From: Trebonia sp963836195
GTDB lineage: Bacteria > Actinomycetota > Actinomycetes > Streptosporangiales > Streptosporangiaceae
Length of the DNA stretch: 64,000 nucleotides
NCBI GenBank assembly: GCA_963836195.1
Contig: CAWIIX010000025.1
Span: forward strand, 124,001 to 188,000
Reading direction: 5' to 3'
Made by a program: the position numbers and the translations under genes. This document shows positions 55,678 through 64,000 of the stretch, piece after piece (position 1 is the first letter of the stretch; each line of letters starts with the position of its first letter). The notes under the pieces are model-generated. The model saw nothing but the letters and a program-made list of their open reading frames with translations, was not told the DNA's origin and did not search any database.

Positions 55678-56880
55678 TCAGCGGGCGGCGGAGCCGGCCG
55701 CCCGACGGGCCCGGGTCACCGCCTCGCCGATGCACGCGCCGAGGGCGTCCACATCGGCCTGGGTGGTGGTGTGGCCGAGCGAGAACCGGAGCGAGCCGCG
55801 CGCGCGGGCCTCGTCGGCGCCCATCGCCAGCAGCACGTGGCTGGGCTCGGCGACCCCGGCGGTGCAGGCCGACCCGGTCGAGCAGGCGATGCCGCGGGCG
55901 TCGAGCAGCAGCAGCAGCGCGTCGCCCTCGCAGCCGGGGAACGAGAAGTGCGCGTTGCCCGGCAGCCGGCCGGGGCCCGGCAGCGGCCCGTTCAGCATCG
56001 CGTCGGGGACGGCCAGCAGCACCTGCCGGACGAGATCATCGCGCAGCGCCGCCACCCGCACCGCCTCGGCCTCGCGCCGCTGCGCGGACGTCACCGCCGC
56101 GACCGCGAAGGCCCTGATCGCGGGCGCGTCGAGGGTGCCCGAGCGGACGTCCCGCTCCTGGCCGCCGCCGTGCAGCACCGGGACCGGGGCGACCGCGCGC
56201 CCGAGGATCAGCGCGCCGACCCCGACCGGCCCGCCGAGCTTGTGGGCGGTGACGGTCATCGCGTCCACCCCGGACGCGGCGAAGTCGACCGGGAGCTGCG
56301 CCGCCGCCTGCACCGCGTCGGTGTGGAAGGGCACCCCGAGCTCGTGCGCGACCGCCGCCAGCGCGACCACCGGCTGCACGGCCCCGACCTCGTTGTTGGC
56401 CCACATCACGCTGACCAGGGCCGCGCCGTCGGCGCCGTCGGCCCCGGCGGCCAGCGCGGCGCGGAGCGCGTCGGCGTGCACGACCCCGCAGTCGTCGACC
56501 GGCAGCCACTGCGGCGAGGCGCCCTCGGCGGCGGCGAGCCAGTGGACCGAGTCGAGCACCGCGTGGTGCTCAACTGCGGTCGTCAGCACCCGGACGCGAC
56601 GGGGGTCGCCGGCCCGGCGCGCCCAGAACATCCCCTTGACCGCGAGGTTGTCCGCCTCGGTGCCGCCGCTGGTGAAGATGACCTCGCTCGCCCGCGCGCC
56701 GAACACCTCGGCGATCTGCTCCCGCGACTCCTCCACCACCCGCCGGGCGCGCCGCCCGGCGTTGTGCAACGACGAGGGGTTGCCCAGTTGGGCCAGTTCC
56801 TCGGTCATCGCGGCGATTGACTCGGGAAGCATCGGCGTGGTGGCGGCATGGTCAAGGTAGATAACCGGACAAGTGCTCAT
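55678..56880 (-). CDS. Cysteine desulfurase (NifS/IscS family)
   Basis: The 400-residue PLP enzyme has 'VIYLDHAATTPMLPESIAAM', 'SEVIFTSGGTEADNLAVKGM', 'AVEHHAVLDSVHWLA', 'SVMWANNEVGAVQPVVALAA', the PLP Lys in 'AMTVTAHKLGGPVGVGALIL' and the catalytic Cys loop 'GIACSTGSACTAGVAEPSHV'. It takes sulfur from cysteine for MnmA and probably Fe-S clusters. The adjacent mnmA suggests the thiouridine role. Confidence 0.95.
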   Translation of the reverse strand: MSTCPVIYLDHAATTPMLPESIAAMTEELAQLGNPSSLHNAGRRARRVVEESREQIAEVFGARASEVIFTSGGTEADNLAVKGMFWARRAGDPRRVRVLTTAVEHHAVLDSVHWLAAAEGASPQWLPVDDCGVVHADALRAALAAGADGADGAALVSVMWANNEVGAVQPVVALAAVAHELGVPFHTDAVQAAAQLPVDFAASGVDAMTVTAHKLGGPVGVGALILGRAVAPVPVLHGGGQERDVRSGTLDAPAIRAFAVAAVTSAQRREAEAVRVAALRDDLVRQVLLAVPDAMLNGPLPGPGRLPGNAHFSFPGCEGDALLLLLDARGIACSTGSACTAGVAEPSHVLLAMGADEARARGSLRFSLGHTTTQADVDALGACIGEAVTRARRAAGSAAR

Positions 56881-56929
56881 CGTGTCCTAAAGCCTAACCG
56901 AGCCGCGCCGCCACGCCGGCCGACGAAAT

Positions 56930-57898
56930 CTAGATCTCCTTGCGCTTGCCGATCTCCTCGATCAGCTGCGGGACGACGGTGAACAGATCACCGACGACGC
57001 CGAAGTCGGCGATCTCGAAGATCGGCGCCTCCGCGTCCTTGTTCACCGCGACGATCGTCTTGGAGGTCTGCATGCCGGCCCGGTGCTGGATGGCGCCGGA
57101 GATGCCGACCGCCACGTACAGCTGCGGGGACACGGTCTTACCGGTCTGCCCGACCTGGAACTGCTGCGGGTACCAGCCCGCGTCGACGACCGCGCGGGAC
57201 GCGCCGACGGCCGCGCCGAGGGAGTCGGCGAGCTGCTCGATGATCCCGAAGCCGTCGGCCGACCCGGTGCCGCGGCCGCCTGAGACCACGATCGAGGCCT
57301 CCGACAGCTCCGGCCGCTCGCTCGCCTCGGCCACCACGTGCTCGGTGATCTTCGCCGTCTTGGCCGCGTCGGACGCGGTGAACGCGACCGTCTCAACCGC
57401 GGCCGCGGCCGGCGAGGGCTCGGCCGCGACCGAGTTCGGCCGGACCGCGATGATCGGCGTGCCCGTCTTCACCGTCGCGTGGACGACGACCGCGCCGCCG
57501 AAGTTGGCGTGCTCGCCCACCGGCGTGCCGTCGGCGGCGGTCACGTCGACCGCGTCGGTCAGCACGCCCGACCCGGTCTTGACCGCCAGCCGCCCGGCGA
57601 TCTCCTTGCCCTCGGTCGTGCCCGCGATCAGCACCGCGGCCGGCGACGCGGACCCGACGAGCGAGGCCAGCAGTTCTGCCGCCGGCGCCACGACATAGCC
57701 CGCGAAGTCGGGCGAGTCGGACACGTAGACCTTGACCGCGCCGTACTCCGCCAGCCGCGGCTGGGCCGCGTCCGCGCCCGGGCCGGTCCACACCACCGAC
57801 GGCTCGCCCAGCCGCCGGGCGGCGGTCAGCAACTCCAGGGTGACCTTCTTGACCTCGCCGTCAGCGGTGTGCTCCGCGAGGACCAGTACCTCAGCCAT
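56930..57898 (-). CDS. etfA: Electron transfer flavoprotein alpha subunit
   Basis: The 322-residue subunit shows 'EVLVLAEHTADGEVKKVTLE' at the N-terminus and the FAD-binding C-domain 'ASIVVSGGRGTGSADGFGII', 'GASRAVVDAGWYPQQFQVGQ', 'TGKTVSPQLYVAVGISGAIQ' and 'ASKTIVAVNKDAEAPIFEIA'-like sequence. It carries electrons from acyl-CoA dehydrogenases such as the one at 9.5-10.6 kb to the membrane. ATG 57898 is chosen over the upstream in-frame ATG because it starts the conserved region. It forms an operon with etfB. Confidence 0.96.
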   Translation of the reverse strand: MAEVLVLAEHTADGEVKKVTLELLTAARRLGEPSVVWTGPGADAAQPRLAEYGAVKVYVSDSPDFAGYVVAPAAELLASLVGSASPAAVLIAGTTEGKEIAGRLAVKTGSGVLTDAVDVTAADGTPVGEHANFGGAVVVHATVKTGTPIIAVRPNSVAAEPSPAAAAVETVAFTASDAAKTAKITEHVVAEASERPELSEASIVVSGGRGTGSADGFGIIEQLADSLGAAVGASRAVVDAGWYPQQFQVGQTGKTVSPQLYVAVGISGAIQHRAGMQTSKTIVAVNKDAEAPIFEIADFGVVGDLFTVVPQLIEEIGKRKEI

Positions 57899-57913
57899 GT
57901 GATCCAAGCCCTC

Positions 57914-58693
57914 TCAGATGAACTTCCGGTCGGCCAGGAACGAGGCCGCCTTGGCGCCGCCGTCCCCTTCGTCCTTCACGACCACGCCCGCCGCCCGCGG
58001 CGGCCGCTTGGCGAAGTCCTCCACCCGCGACGCCGCGTTCGCCAGCCCGACCGAGCCCGCGTCAAGCGACAGGTCCGCCAGCGTCAGGGTCTGCACCGGC
58101 TTCTTCTTCGCCGCCATGATCCCCTTGAACGTCGGGTAACGCGGCTCGTTGATCTTCTCCACGACCGACACCACGGCCGGCAGCGACCCGGTCACGACCT
58201 CGTAGCCGTCGTCGGCCAGCCGCCGGATCGTCACCTCGGAACCGGAGACGTCGACCTTCCCGGCCAGGGTCAGCTGCGGCACCCCGAGGCGCTCGGCCAC
58301 CATCGCCGGCACCATCCCGGTCCGCGCGTCGGTGGACTCCGACCCGAACACGACGAGGTCGAACCCGACCACCTTGAGCGCCTCGGCGATCGCCAGCGAC
58401 GTCTCCAGCGCGTCCGAGCCCGCCAGCGCGTCGTCGATCACGTGCACGGCCTTGTCCGCGCCCATCGAGAGGGCCTTGCGGATCGACTCCGCCGCCTTGG
58501 CCGGGCCCATCGACAAGATCGTGACCTCGCCGCCCTGGGCCTCGGCGATCTTGAGGCCCTCCTCGATCGCGAACTCATCGAGGTAGTTGATGACCCCGTC
58601 AGCCGAGGCCCGGTCCACCGTGTTGTCACCGGGCACCAGGCTGCGCTCGACCTCGGTGTCAGGTACCTGCTTTACGCAGACGACGATATTCAT
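57914..58693 (-). CDS. etfB: Electron transfer flavoprotein beta subunit
   Basis: The 259-residue subunit has 'MNIVVCVKQVPDTEVERSLV', 'INYLDEFAIEEGLKIAEAQG', 'VTILSMGPAKAAESIRKALS', and 'DLVVFGSESTDARTGMVPAM' for AMP/FAD contact. It pairs with EtfA encoded 15 bases downstream. ATG 58693 starts at the family N-terminus. Confidence 0.96.
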   Translation of the reverse strand: MNIVVCVKQVPDTEVERSLVPGDNTVDRASADGVINYLDEFAIEEGLKIAEAQGGEVTILSMGPAKAAESIRKALSMGADKAVHVIDDALAGSDALETSLAIAEALKVVGFDLVVFGSESTDARTGMVPAMVAERLGVPQLTLAGKVDVSGSEVTIRRLADDGYEVVTGSLPAVVSVVEKINEPRYPTFKGIMAAKKKPVQTLTLADLSLDAGSVGLANAASRVEDFAKRPPRAAGVVVKDEGDGGAKAASFLADRKFI

Positions 58694-58774
58694 GGACGGC
58701 GCTGCCCTTCCTGCGTGTCAAACTCCCGAGAACGGATTCTACGTTACTCGTCAGTAGGTACGGAGTCCCCCTTG

Positions 58775-58793
58775 GGGGGTACGGAGTACCCCC
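58775..58793 (-). terminator. Short hairpin after folD
   Basis: gggggtac and its complement flank GGA, an 8-bp perfect stem, 2 bases past the folD stop on the minus strand. The preceding 30 bases repeat gtacggagt twice. It separates folD from the etfBA operon. Confidence 0.5.
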
Positions 58794-58795
58794 GA

Positions 58796-59644
58796 CTATA
58801 ACTGGCGCTCCGCCGCCTCTACCACATTAGCGATGAGCATCGCGCGAGTCATCGGCCCGACCCCGCCCGGCATGGGCGCGATCCACCCGGCGACGGAGGC
58901 CACGTCGGGCGCGACGTCGCCCGCCAGCCCGGCCTCGGTCCTGGTGATGCCGACGTCGAGCACCGCCGCGCCCGGCTTGACCATGTCCGCCGTCAGCAGC
59001 CCGGCCCGGCCCGCCGCGACCACGACGATGTCCGCGGTTCGGGTGTGGAAGGCGAGGTCCTTGGTCCCGGTGTGGCACAGCGTCACGGTGGCGTTCTCCG
59101 AGCGCCGGGTGAGCAGCAGCCCGAGCGCCCGCCCGACCGTGATGCCGCGGCCGATCACCGTCACCTCGGCCCCGGCGATCTCCACCCCGTACCGGCGCAG
59201 CAGCGCGACGATGCCGCGGGGGGTGCACGGCAGCGGCGCCTCCTCCCCCAGCACCAGCTTGCCCAGGTTGACCGGGTGCAGGCCGTCCGCGTCCTTGGCC
59301 GGGTCCATGAGGTTGAGCACGCGCTTCTCGTCGAGCCCGGGCGGCAGCGGCAGCTGAACGATGTACCCCGTGCAGGCGGGGTCGCCATTCAATTCCGCCA
59401 CCGCCTCCTCGACCTGGGCCTGGCTCGCGGAGGCGGGCAGGTCCCGCCGGATCGAGGCGACGCCCACCTGGGCGCAGTCCCGGTGCTTGCCGGCCACGTA
59501 GGCGAGCGAGCCCGGGTCGTCCCCGACCAGGATCGTGCCGAGACCGGGGGTGATGCCGCGGGCGGCGAGCGCCGTCACCCGCACCTTCAGGTCCGCCTTG
59601 ACCTCGGCTGCGGTCGCCTTGCCGTCCAGGATCGATGCGCTCAC
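58796..59644 (-). CDS. folD: Methylenetetrahydrofolate dehydrogenase/cyclohydrolase
   Basis: The 282-residue bifunctional enzyme has catalytic Lys in 'DPGSLAYVAGKHRDCAQVGV', 'GYIVQLPLPPGLDEKRVLNL' (YxxxQLPLP signature), 'DPAKDADGLHPVNLGKLVLG' and 'VIGRGITVGRALGLLLTRRS' plus 'APMPGGVGPMTRAMLIANVV'. It makes 10-formyl-THF, the one-carbon donor for PurN and PurH encoded just upstream in the same direction. GTG 59644 is the start. GRGITVG replaces the more usual GRSxxVG. Confidence 0.95.
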   Translation of the reverse strand: MSASILDGKATAAEVKADLKVRVTALAARGITPGLGTILVGDDPGSLAYVAGKHRDCAQVGVASIRRDLPASASQAQVEEAVAELNGDPACTGYIVQLPLPPGLDEKRVLNLMDPAKDADGLHPVNLGKLVLGEEAPLPCTPRGIVALLRRYGVEIAGAEVTVIGRGITVGRALGLLLTRRSENATVTLCHTGTKDLAFHTRTADIVVVAAGRAGLLTADMVKPGAAVLDVGITRTEAGLAGDVAPDVASVAGWIAPMPGGVGPMTRAMLIANVVEAAERQL

Positions 59645-59656
59645 GCGAGAACCCCT

Positions 59657-61279
59657 CTAGTGGTAGAAGTGCCGGACGCCGGTGAAGTACAGCGTCACGC
59701 CGGCCGCCTGCGCGGCGGCGATCACGCCGTCATCCCGGATCGAGCCGCCGGGTTCGACCACCGCGCGGACACCCGCCTCCGCGAGTATCTCGAACCCGTC
59801 GGGGAACGGGAAGAACGCGTCTGACGCGGCCACAGAGCCGACCGCCCGATTTCCGGCTCTGGCCACAGCCAGCCGGGCCGAGTCGACCCGGTTCACCTGC
59901 CCCATGCCCACGCCGACCGACGCGCCGCCCGCCGCGAGCAGGATCGCGTTCGACTTCACGGCCCGGCACGCTCGCCACGCGAACGCGAGGTCGGCCAGCG
60001 TCGCGGCGTCGGCCGCGGTCCCGGCCCTGAGCTCCCACCCGGCCGGGTCGTCGCCCGGCTGGTCGATCCTGTCCCACGTCTGCGCGAGCAGTCCGCCGCT
60101 CACCGGCCGAAATTCAAATTCGGATGATATCGAACGGACCGTGGTTTCACCGGCCCCGCCCGCCGCGCCCCACGGCGGCGGATCACAGCGCAGCAGCCGG
60201 ATGTTCTTCCACTTCCCGGTCAGGATCTCGATCGCGGCCGGATCGAAGTCCGGCGCGATCACCACCTCGGCGAAGCCGTCGATGATCTGCCCCGCCATCG
60301 CGTCCGTGACCGCGCTGTTGGCCGCGACCACTCCGCCGTAGGCGGAGAGCGGGTCGCACGCGAGCGCCTTGGCGTGCGCGGCGGCGATGTTGGCGCCGAC
60401 CGCGATCCCGCACGGGTTGGAGTGCTTGATGATCGCCACGCAGGGCTGCGCGAAGTCGTAGGCGGCGCGGCGGGCGGAGTCGGCGTCCACGTAGTTGTTG
60501 TAGGACATCGCCTTGCCGTGCAGCACCTCGGCGTGGGCGATGCCGGGGTCGGCGCCCGGCGCCGTCGTCCGGGCTTCGTACAGCGCGCCGCGCTGGTGCG
60601 GGTTCTCGCCGTAGCGGAGGGCGTCGGCCCGGCGCCAGACCTGGGCGACGAGGTCCGGCCAGCCGGTCTCCTCGGCCACCTCGTCGGGTGCGTAGCTGGC
60701 GGCGAACCAGGACGCGACGGCGGCGTCGTAGGCGGCCGTGTGGGCGTACGCCTGCGCCGCCAGGCGGCGCCGCCCGGGCTCGTCGAACCCGCCGTTGGCG
60801 AGCGCCTTGATCACATCGCCGTACTGGCCCGGGCTGGTCACCACGGCGACGCTGCCGTGGTTCTTGGCCGCCGCGCGGACCATCGCCGGGCCGCCGATGT
60901 CGATCTGCTCGATGATCTCGGGCGGGGTCGCGCCGGACGCCACCGTCCGCTCGAACGGGTAGAGGTTGGACACCAGCAGCTGGAACGGCGCGATGCCGAG
61001 CTCGGACAGCTCGCGCTCATGGTCCGGGTTGGACAGGTCGGCCAGCAGCCCGGCGTGGACCCGCGGGTGCAGGGTCTTAACCCGGCCGTCGAGGCACTCG
61101 GGGAAGCCGGTGAGGTCCTCCACCTTGGTCACCGGGATGCCCGCCTGCTCGATCGTCTTGGCGGTGGAGCCGGTGGAGACGAGCTCGGCGCCGGCCCCGT
61201 GCAGGGCGGCGGCCAGCTCGACCAGGCCGGCCTTGTCGTAGACGGACAGCAGCGCCCGCTTGATCGGAATGGCAGTCAC
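59657..61279 (-). CDS. purH: AICAR transformylase/IMP cyclohydrolase
   Basis: The 540-residue bifunctional enzyme has the cyclohydrolase half ('KRALLSVYDKAGLVELAAAL', 'ELVSTGSTAKTIEQAGIPV', 'GGLLADLSNPDHERELSELG'-like) and the transformylase half ('RYGENPHQRGALYEARTTAP', 'ALLHGKAMSYNNYVDADSA'-like, 'AIIKHSNPCGIAVGANIAAA', 'DAFFPFPDGFEILAEAGVRA', 'GGSIRDDGVIAAAQAAGVTL'). It performs the last two steps to IMP. A Gly/Pro-rich insert near residue 385 ('RCDPPPWGAAGGAGETTVRS') is not typical. The GTG start overlaps the purN stop (GTGA). Confidence 0.96.
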   Translation of the reverse strand: MTAIPIKRALLSVYDKAGLVELAAALHGAGAELVSTGSTAKTIEQAGIPVTKVEDLTGFPECLDGRVKTLHPRVHAGLLADLSNPDHERELSELGIAPFQLLVSNLYPFERTVASGATPPEIIEQIDIGGPAMVRAAAKNHGSVAVVTSPGQYGDVIKALANGGFDEPGRRRLAAQAYAHTAAYDAAVASWFAASYAPDEVAEETGWPDLVAQVWRRADALRYGENPHQRGALYEARTTAPGADPGIAHAEVLHGKAMSYNNYVDADSARRAAYDFAQPCVAIIKHSNPCGIAVGANIAAAHAKALACDPLSAYGGVVAANSAVTDAMAGQIIDGFAEVVIAPDFDPAAIEILTGKWKNIRLLRCDPPPWGAAGGAGETTVRSISSEFEFRPVSGGLLAQTWDRIDQPGDDPAGWELRAGTAADAATLADLAFAWRACRAVKSNAILLAAGGASVGVGMGQVNRVDSARLAVARAGNRAVGSVAASDAFFPFPDGFEILAEAGVRAVVEPGGSIRDDGVIAAAQAAGVTLYFTGVRHFYH

Positions 61280-61887
61280 GTGCCGATCCTTACCTTCCTG
61301 TCGCCGTTGACGGACCACCCCTCACGGGCCATCCGGCCGACCGTGCCGACGAGCAGGGCGCGCTCGGCCACCTTGATCCGCTCGTGCAGGCTCGCCTCGT
61401 CGTCGTCATCGTGCACCGGCACCGCCGCCTGGGCGAGCACCGGGCCGGCGTCGACGCCCTCGTCGACGAGGAAGACCGTGCAGCCGGACACCTTGACCCC
61501 GTAGCCGAGCGCGTCCCTGACGCCGTGCATGCCGGGGAACGACGGTAGCAAGGCGGGGTGCGTGTTCAGGCAGCGGCCGCCGAACCGGGCCAGGAACGCC
61601 TGGCCGACCAGCTTCATGAACCCGGCGCAGACGATCAGATCGGGGCGGTGCCGCTCGCACGCGCGGGCCAGCGCCTGATCCCAGTCGTCCCTGGTCGGAA
61701 AATCGCCCACCTTGACGGTGAATGTCGGAATATCAGCCGCTTTCGCCCGGTCGAGCGCGGCGATCGAGTCGCGGTCGGCGCCGACCGCGACGACGCTCGC
61801 GCCGTAGCCCGGGTCGGCGCACGCGTCGAGCAGCGCCTGCAGGTTCGTCCCCGCCCCGGAGACGAGCACAACCAGCCTGGCGTTCAT
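61276..61887 (-). CDS. purN: Phosphoribosylglycinamide formyltransferase
   Basis: The 203-residue enzyme has 'RLVVLVSGAGTNLQALLDAC', 'RHRPDLIVCAGFMKLVGQAF', the active-site 'CLNTHPALLPSFPGMHGVRD' (Asn and His) and 'VKVSGCTVFLVDEGVDAGPV' (Asp). It formylates GAR with 10-formyl-THF. ATG 61887 fits the family start. It is transcribed with purH, and folD follows in the same direction. Confidence 0.96.
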   Translation of the reverse strand: MNARLVVLVSGAGTNLQALLDACADPGYGASVVAVGADRDSIAALDRAKAADIPTFTVKVGDFPTRDDWDQALARACERHRPDLIVCAGFMKLVGQAFLARFGGRCLNTHPALLPSFPGMHGVRDALGYGVKVSGCTVFLVDEGVDAGPVLAQAAVPVHDDDDEASLHERIKVAERALLVGTVGRMAREGWSVNGDRKVRIGT

Positions 61888-61926
61888 GGCAGACACCCTA
61901 ACCGGTGCGGCACAATAGATCGCGAC

Positions 61927-62403
61927 ATGGCCAGACTCACCGATCCGCCGCCGCCGCGGTCGCCGCTCCTGCTCCCGCCGCCGCGACCGCAGCTTCCGCC
62001 GCCCTCGCCCGGGCTCCGGCAGCGCGCCTGGGCGGCGCTGGCGCTGTCGGTGCTCAGCCTGCTGGCGATGACCCAGATCAGCAACATTCACCGCGGCGCG
62101 TACGTGGTCGGGGTCGCCCTCGCGGTCGCCTTCGTCGCCCTCGTGCTGGCGTTCGGCACCATGTCGACGGCCAGGCGGGCCGGCACCCGGCGGCCCCGCG
62201 GCGTGGTCGCGGCCACCGTGCTCGGCCTGATCGCGTTCATGTTCTGCGGCTTCGCGCTGTCCGGGTTCCTGGTCTTCAGGACCGAGCTGAACCAGTACGC
62301 CAACTGCATGAACGGCGCCAACACGAGCGCCACCCAGACCGCCTGCAAGAACCAGCTCGACAACTCCGTCCGCAACGAGATCAAGCTGCTCGGCGACAAC
62401 TGA
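61927..62403 (+). CDS. Membrane protein of unknown function (DUF4190-like)
   Basis: The 158-residue protein has a Pro-rich N-terminus and three membrane helices ('AWAALALSVLSLLAMTQISN', 'GVALAVAFVALVLAFGTMST' and 'ATVLGLIAFMFCGFALSGFL'), then a short tail with 'YANCMNGANTSATQTACKNQ' holding two Cys that may form a disulfide outside. This small-protein layout is common in actinobacteria next to purN. No function is known. Confidence 0.8.
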   Translation: MARLTDPPPPRSPLLLPPPRPQLPPPSPGLRQRAWAALALSVLSLLAMTQISNIHRGAYVVGVALAVAFVALVLAFGTMSTARRAGTRRPRGVVAATVLGLIAFMFCGFALSGFLVFRTELNQYANCMNGANTSATQTACKNQLDNSVRNEIKLLGDN

Positions 62404-62420
62404 CCAACCGATCCCAGGCG

Positions 62421-62470
62421 GCCCAAATGCGCCTTTGGGCCGACAAGAGCGAGCCCAAATGCGCCTTTGG
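62421..62470 (+). repeat. Duplicated 18-base element forming short hairpins
   Basis: gcccaaatgcgcctttgg occurs at 62421 and 62453, 32 bases apart. The first copy extends to a perfect 7-bp hairpin (gcccaaa / tttgggc). It sits between the convergent genes ending at 62403 and 62512 and may act as a terminator. Confidence 0.55.
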
Positions 62471-62511
62471 CACGGGTCGCCAGGGTTGGGACGGGATGCC
62501 CGGGGTTCGGG

Positions 62512-63838
62512 TTACTCGGTGATGTCGTTGGCCCACGGGTCGACGTAGATACGGTGGCCGCCGTCGTCGTCGGTCTGGTCGACCACCAGCCTCGGCAGCG
62601 GGCCGCTGAGCCGCTCGGCGGCCGGCCCGGCGGCGGGCAGGCGCCGGATGTGGTGCCGGAGGATCAGCCAGTTGGCGGCCCCCGCGACCAGGGCGGCGGT
62701 CACCCCGATCTCGAGGACGGCGACCAGCCCGACCTCCAGGCCGGCCGGGCCGACCGAGGCGAGCCGCCGGCCCGAGCGGGCCGCCCGACAGCTTCGCCGC
62801 GAACCCGATCACGACCGCGGTCAGCGAGCCGGTCAGCAGCCCCCATAGCGGCGCCGCCTCCAGGGTCGGCGTCGGCGCGATGCGCACCGTCATCAGCCCG
62901 GCCAGCGCGCCCGCCAGGTACGGCAGCACGAGGATGAAGAAGCCGAGCCAGGGCGGGAACGCGGCCCTGACGCCGACCGGCACCGCCGCCAGCATCGGGA
63001 ACGCGGGGACGGCCCCGAGCGCCGACCCGGACGGCGAGACCGCGGTGCCGACGCCGAACGCGAACCCCGGGCCGAGCATGTACGCGATCGCCCAGATGAC
63101 CGAGTTCGGCAGATAGCTGAGGCTGGCCAGCAGCAGCAGCGCGGACCCGCCGATCCCGGGGTTGAGGGCCGACACCGCCTCCTTGTACGAGTTCAGGTGG
63201 ACCGCCAGCGACGCCGCCGCCAGCACCGCGCCGAACGTCGCCAGCATCGCCAGCGCCGCGACCATGCCGAGCAGCACCGATCGCGCCCGCGGCGGCACCC
63301 GCCCGGCCAGCTTCCGCCAGGGCGCCAGGCCGCGGGCGGCGCCGAAGCCGCCGGCCAGGAACGCGATGCCGAATCCGGTCGTGACCGCCTGCCAGAGCGA
63401 CGGGGCGGCCAGCGCCGTCCTGCTCGCCACCGCCACCGCGCCGGTGAACAGCGCGTAGGGGAACGCGATCGAGAGCGCCGCCAGGCCCACGTCGCGCAGG
63501 CGCTTGACGTGGCCCTCGTGGGTCATCCAGCGGCCCGCCCGCTCGATCAGCGCGGCCGGCAGCAGCACCAGGCCCAGCGGCAGCAGCCCGATCCGCCCGA
63601 CGCCGCCGACGGTCACCTCGACGTGGTGCGCGACCAGCCAGAGCAGCCCGGCCGAGCGCAGCACCCCGGCCAGCCCGCCGCCGAGGCCCACGTGGGGCGC
63701 GGTGATCCAGCCGATGAGGGTGAGCGTGACCAGCACCGCGAGCCCGCCGCCGGCCGCCGCGAGCGCGGCGATCCCGCCCGCCATGAGCATCGGGCGGCTC
63801 GGCCAGGTGGGGGTAGGCAGATCGCTCACATCGCCCAT
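62512..63838 (-). pseudogene. DUF6350-type polytopic membrane protein, one frameshift
   Basis: This protein of about 441 residues has roughly 10 membrane helices. Examples are 'GGLAVLVTLTLIGWITAPHV', 'GVGRIGLLPLGLVLLPAALI' and 'SYLPNSVIWAIAYMLGPGFA' with 'FGVGTAVSPSGSALGAVPAF', a well-conserved block of the actinobacterial family. A +1 insertion near 62775 breaks it before the last helix; the rest is '..VTAALVAGAANWLILRHH' and an acidic tail. ATG 63838 starts the conserved part. The family is usually near purN and sucCD and its function is unknown. The true gene is probably intact. Confidence 0.75.
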
Positions 63839-64000
63839 CCTGGCAACGGATCGGGCAAACGGCACGCCGCCACGCCGCTATCAAGGGGCCCGGCCGGGCT
63901 TGTCGGCGCCTGCGGTACTGAGTACCATATCGATAACACTTAGTCCCGCTAGCTGCGCGACCGGCGCCACGCTGAGAGGGTGCTCACATCGGGCTTCCGA

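Overview
This is a 64-kb piece of a chromosome from a very GC-rich actinobacterium (Actinomycetota). The evidence is strong GC bias at third codon positions, frequent GTG starts, GTGA/ATGA gene overlaps, MprAB-like and other OmpR-type two-component systems, acyl-CoA carboxylase beta and epsilon subunits, and a gene order (purE/purK/gtrA, gatCAB, ligA, mnmA, cysteine desulfurase, etfAB, folD, purH, purN) like that of Streptomyces and relatives. I cannot name a genus. I see no rRNA, tRNA or CRISPR array.

Layout. 0-9.5 kb is accessory: an alpha/beta hydrolase fragment with a possible leaderless promoter, a flavin-dependent oxygenase of the acyl-CoA dehydrogenase fold, an MFS pump, a secreted esterase/lipase, a small nucleoside deoxyribosyltransferase-like gene between 20-bp direct repeats, an IS982-family relic, a TPR relic, and a secreted CHAP-fibronectin III protein with twin C-terminal repeats. 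9.5-24 kb holds an acyl-CoA dehydrogenase, purE, a RodZ-like HTH membrane protein, purK, a nucleobase permease, gtrA, a two-component system, an acyl-CoA carboxylase beta subunit, a PH-domain membrane protein, birA, alaX and a DHA2-type MFS pump with a divergent XRE regulator. 25-31 kb holds ppc and a carboxylase group (beta subunit, NYN-domain protein, epsilon subunit). 31-41 kb holds an FMN-dependent hydroxyacid oxidase, a ketopantoate reductase-like protein, an MprAB-like system and a tightly coupled six-gene operon: histidine phosphatase, phosphosulfolactate synthase (ComA family), VOC protein, AMP-forming ligase, acyltransferase 3 and secreted esterase. 41-50 kb holds gatCAB, a C5 DNA methyltransferase, a hexapeptide-repeat protein, ligA and a MetE-like protein. 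50.5-54.5 kb is an accessory cassette: two small membrane proteins, a GntR/UTRA regulator, an MFS exporter, a 23-residue micro-ORF and a 2OG-Fe(II) oxygenase. 54.5-64 kb is housekeeping: mnmA, cysteine desulfurase, etfAB, folD, purH, purN and a DUF6350-type membrane protein.

Two loci stand out. The micro-ORF directly ahead of the 2OG-Fe(II) oxygenase, with an exporter and a regulator, looks like a minimal modified-peptide (RiPP-like) cassette. The ComA operon looks like an uncharacterised route that makes a sulfolactate-type acid, activates it and attaches it to something in the envelope.

Data caution: many genes between about 2.4 and 24 kb, and a few later, are broken by single-base frameshifts. 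In every case I could resolve the event is a +1 insertion, and it hits purE, purK and birA too, so most are probably sequencing errors. Such genes are typed 'pseudogene' because the frame is broken as delivered; I say where I think the gene is really intact.
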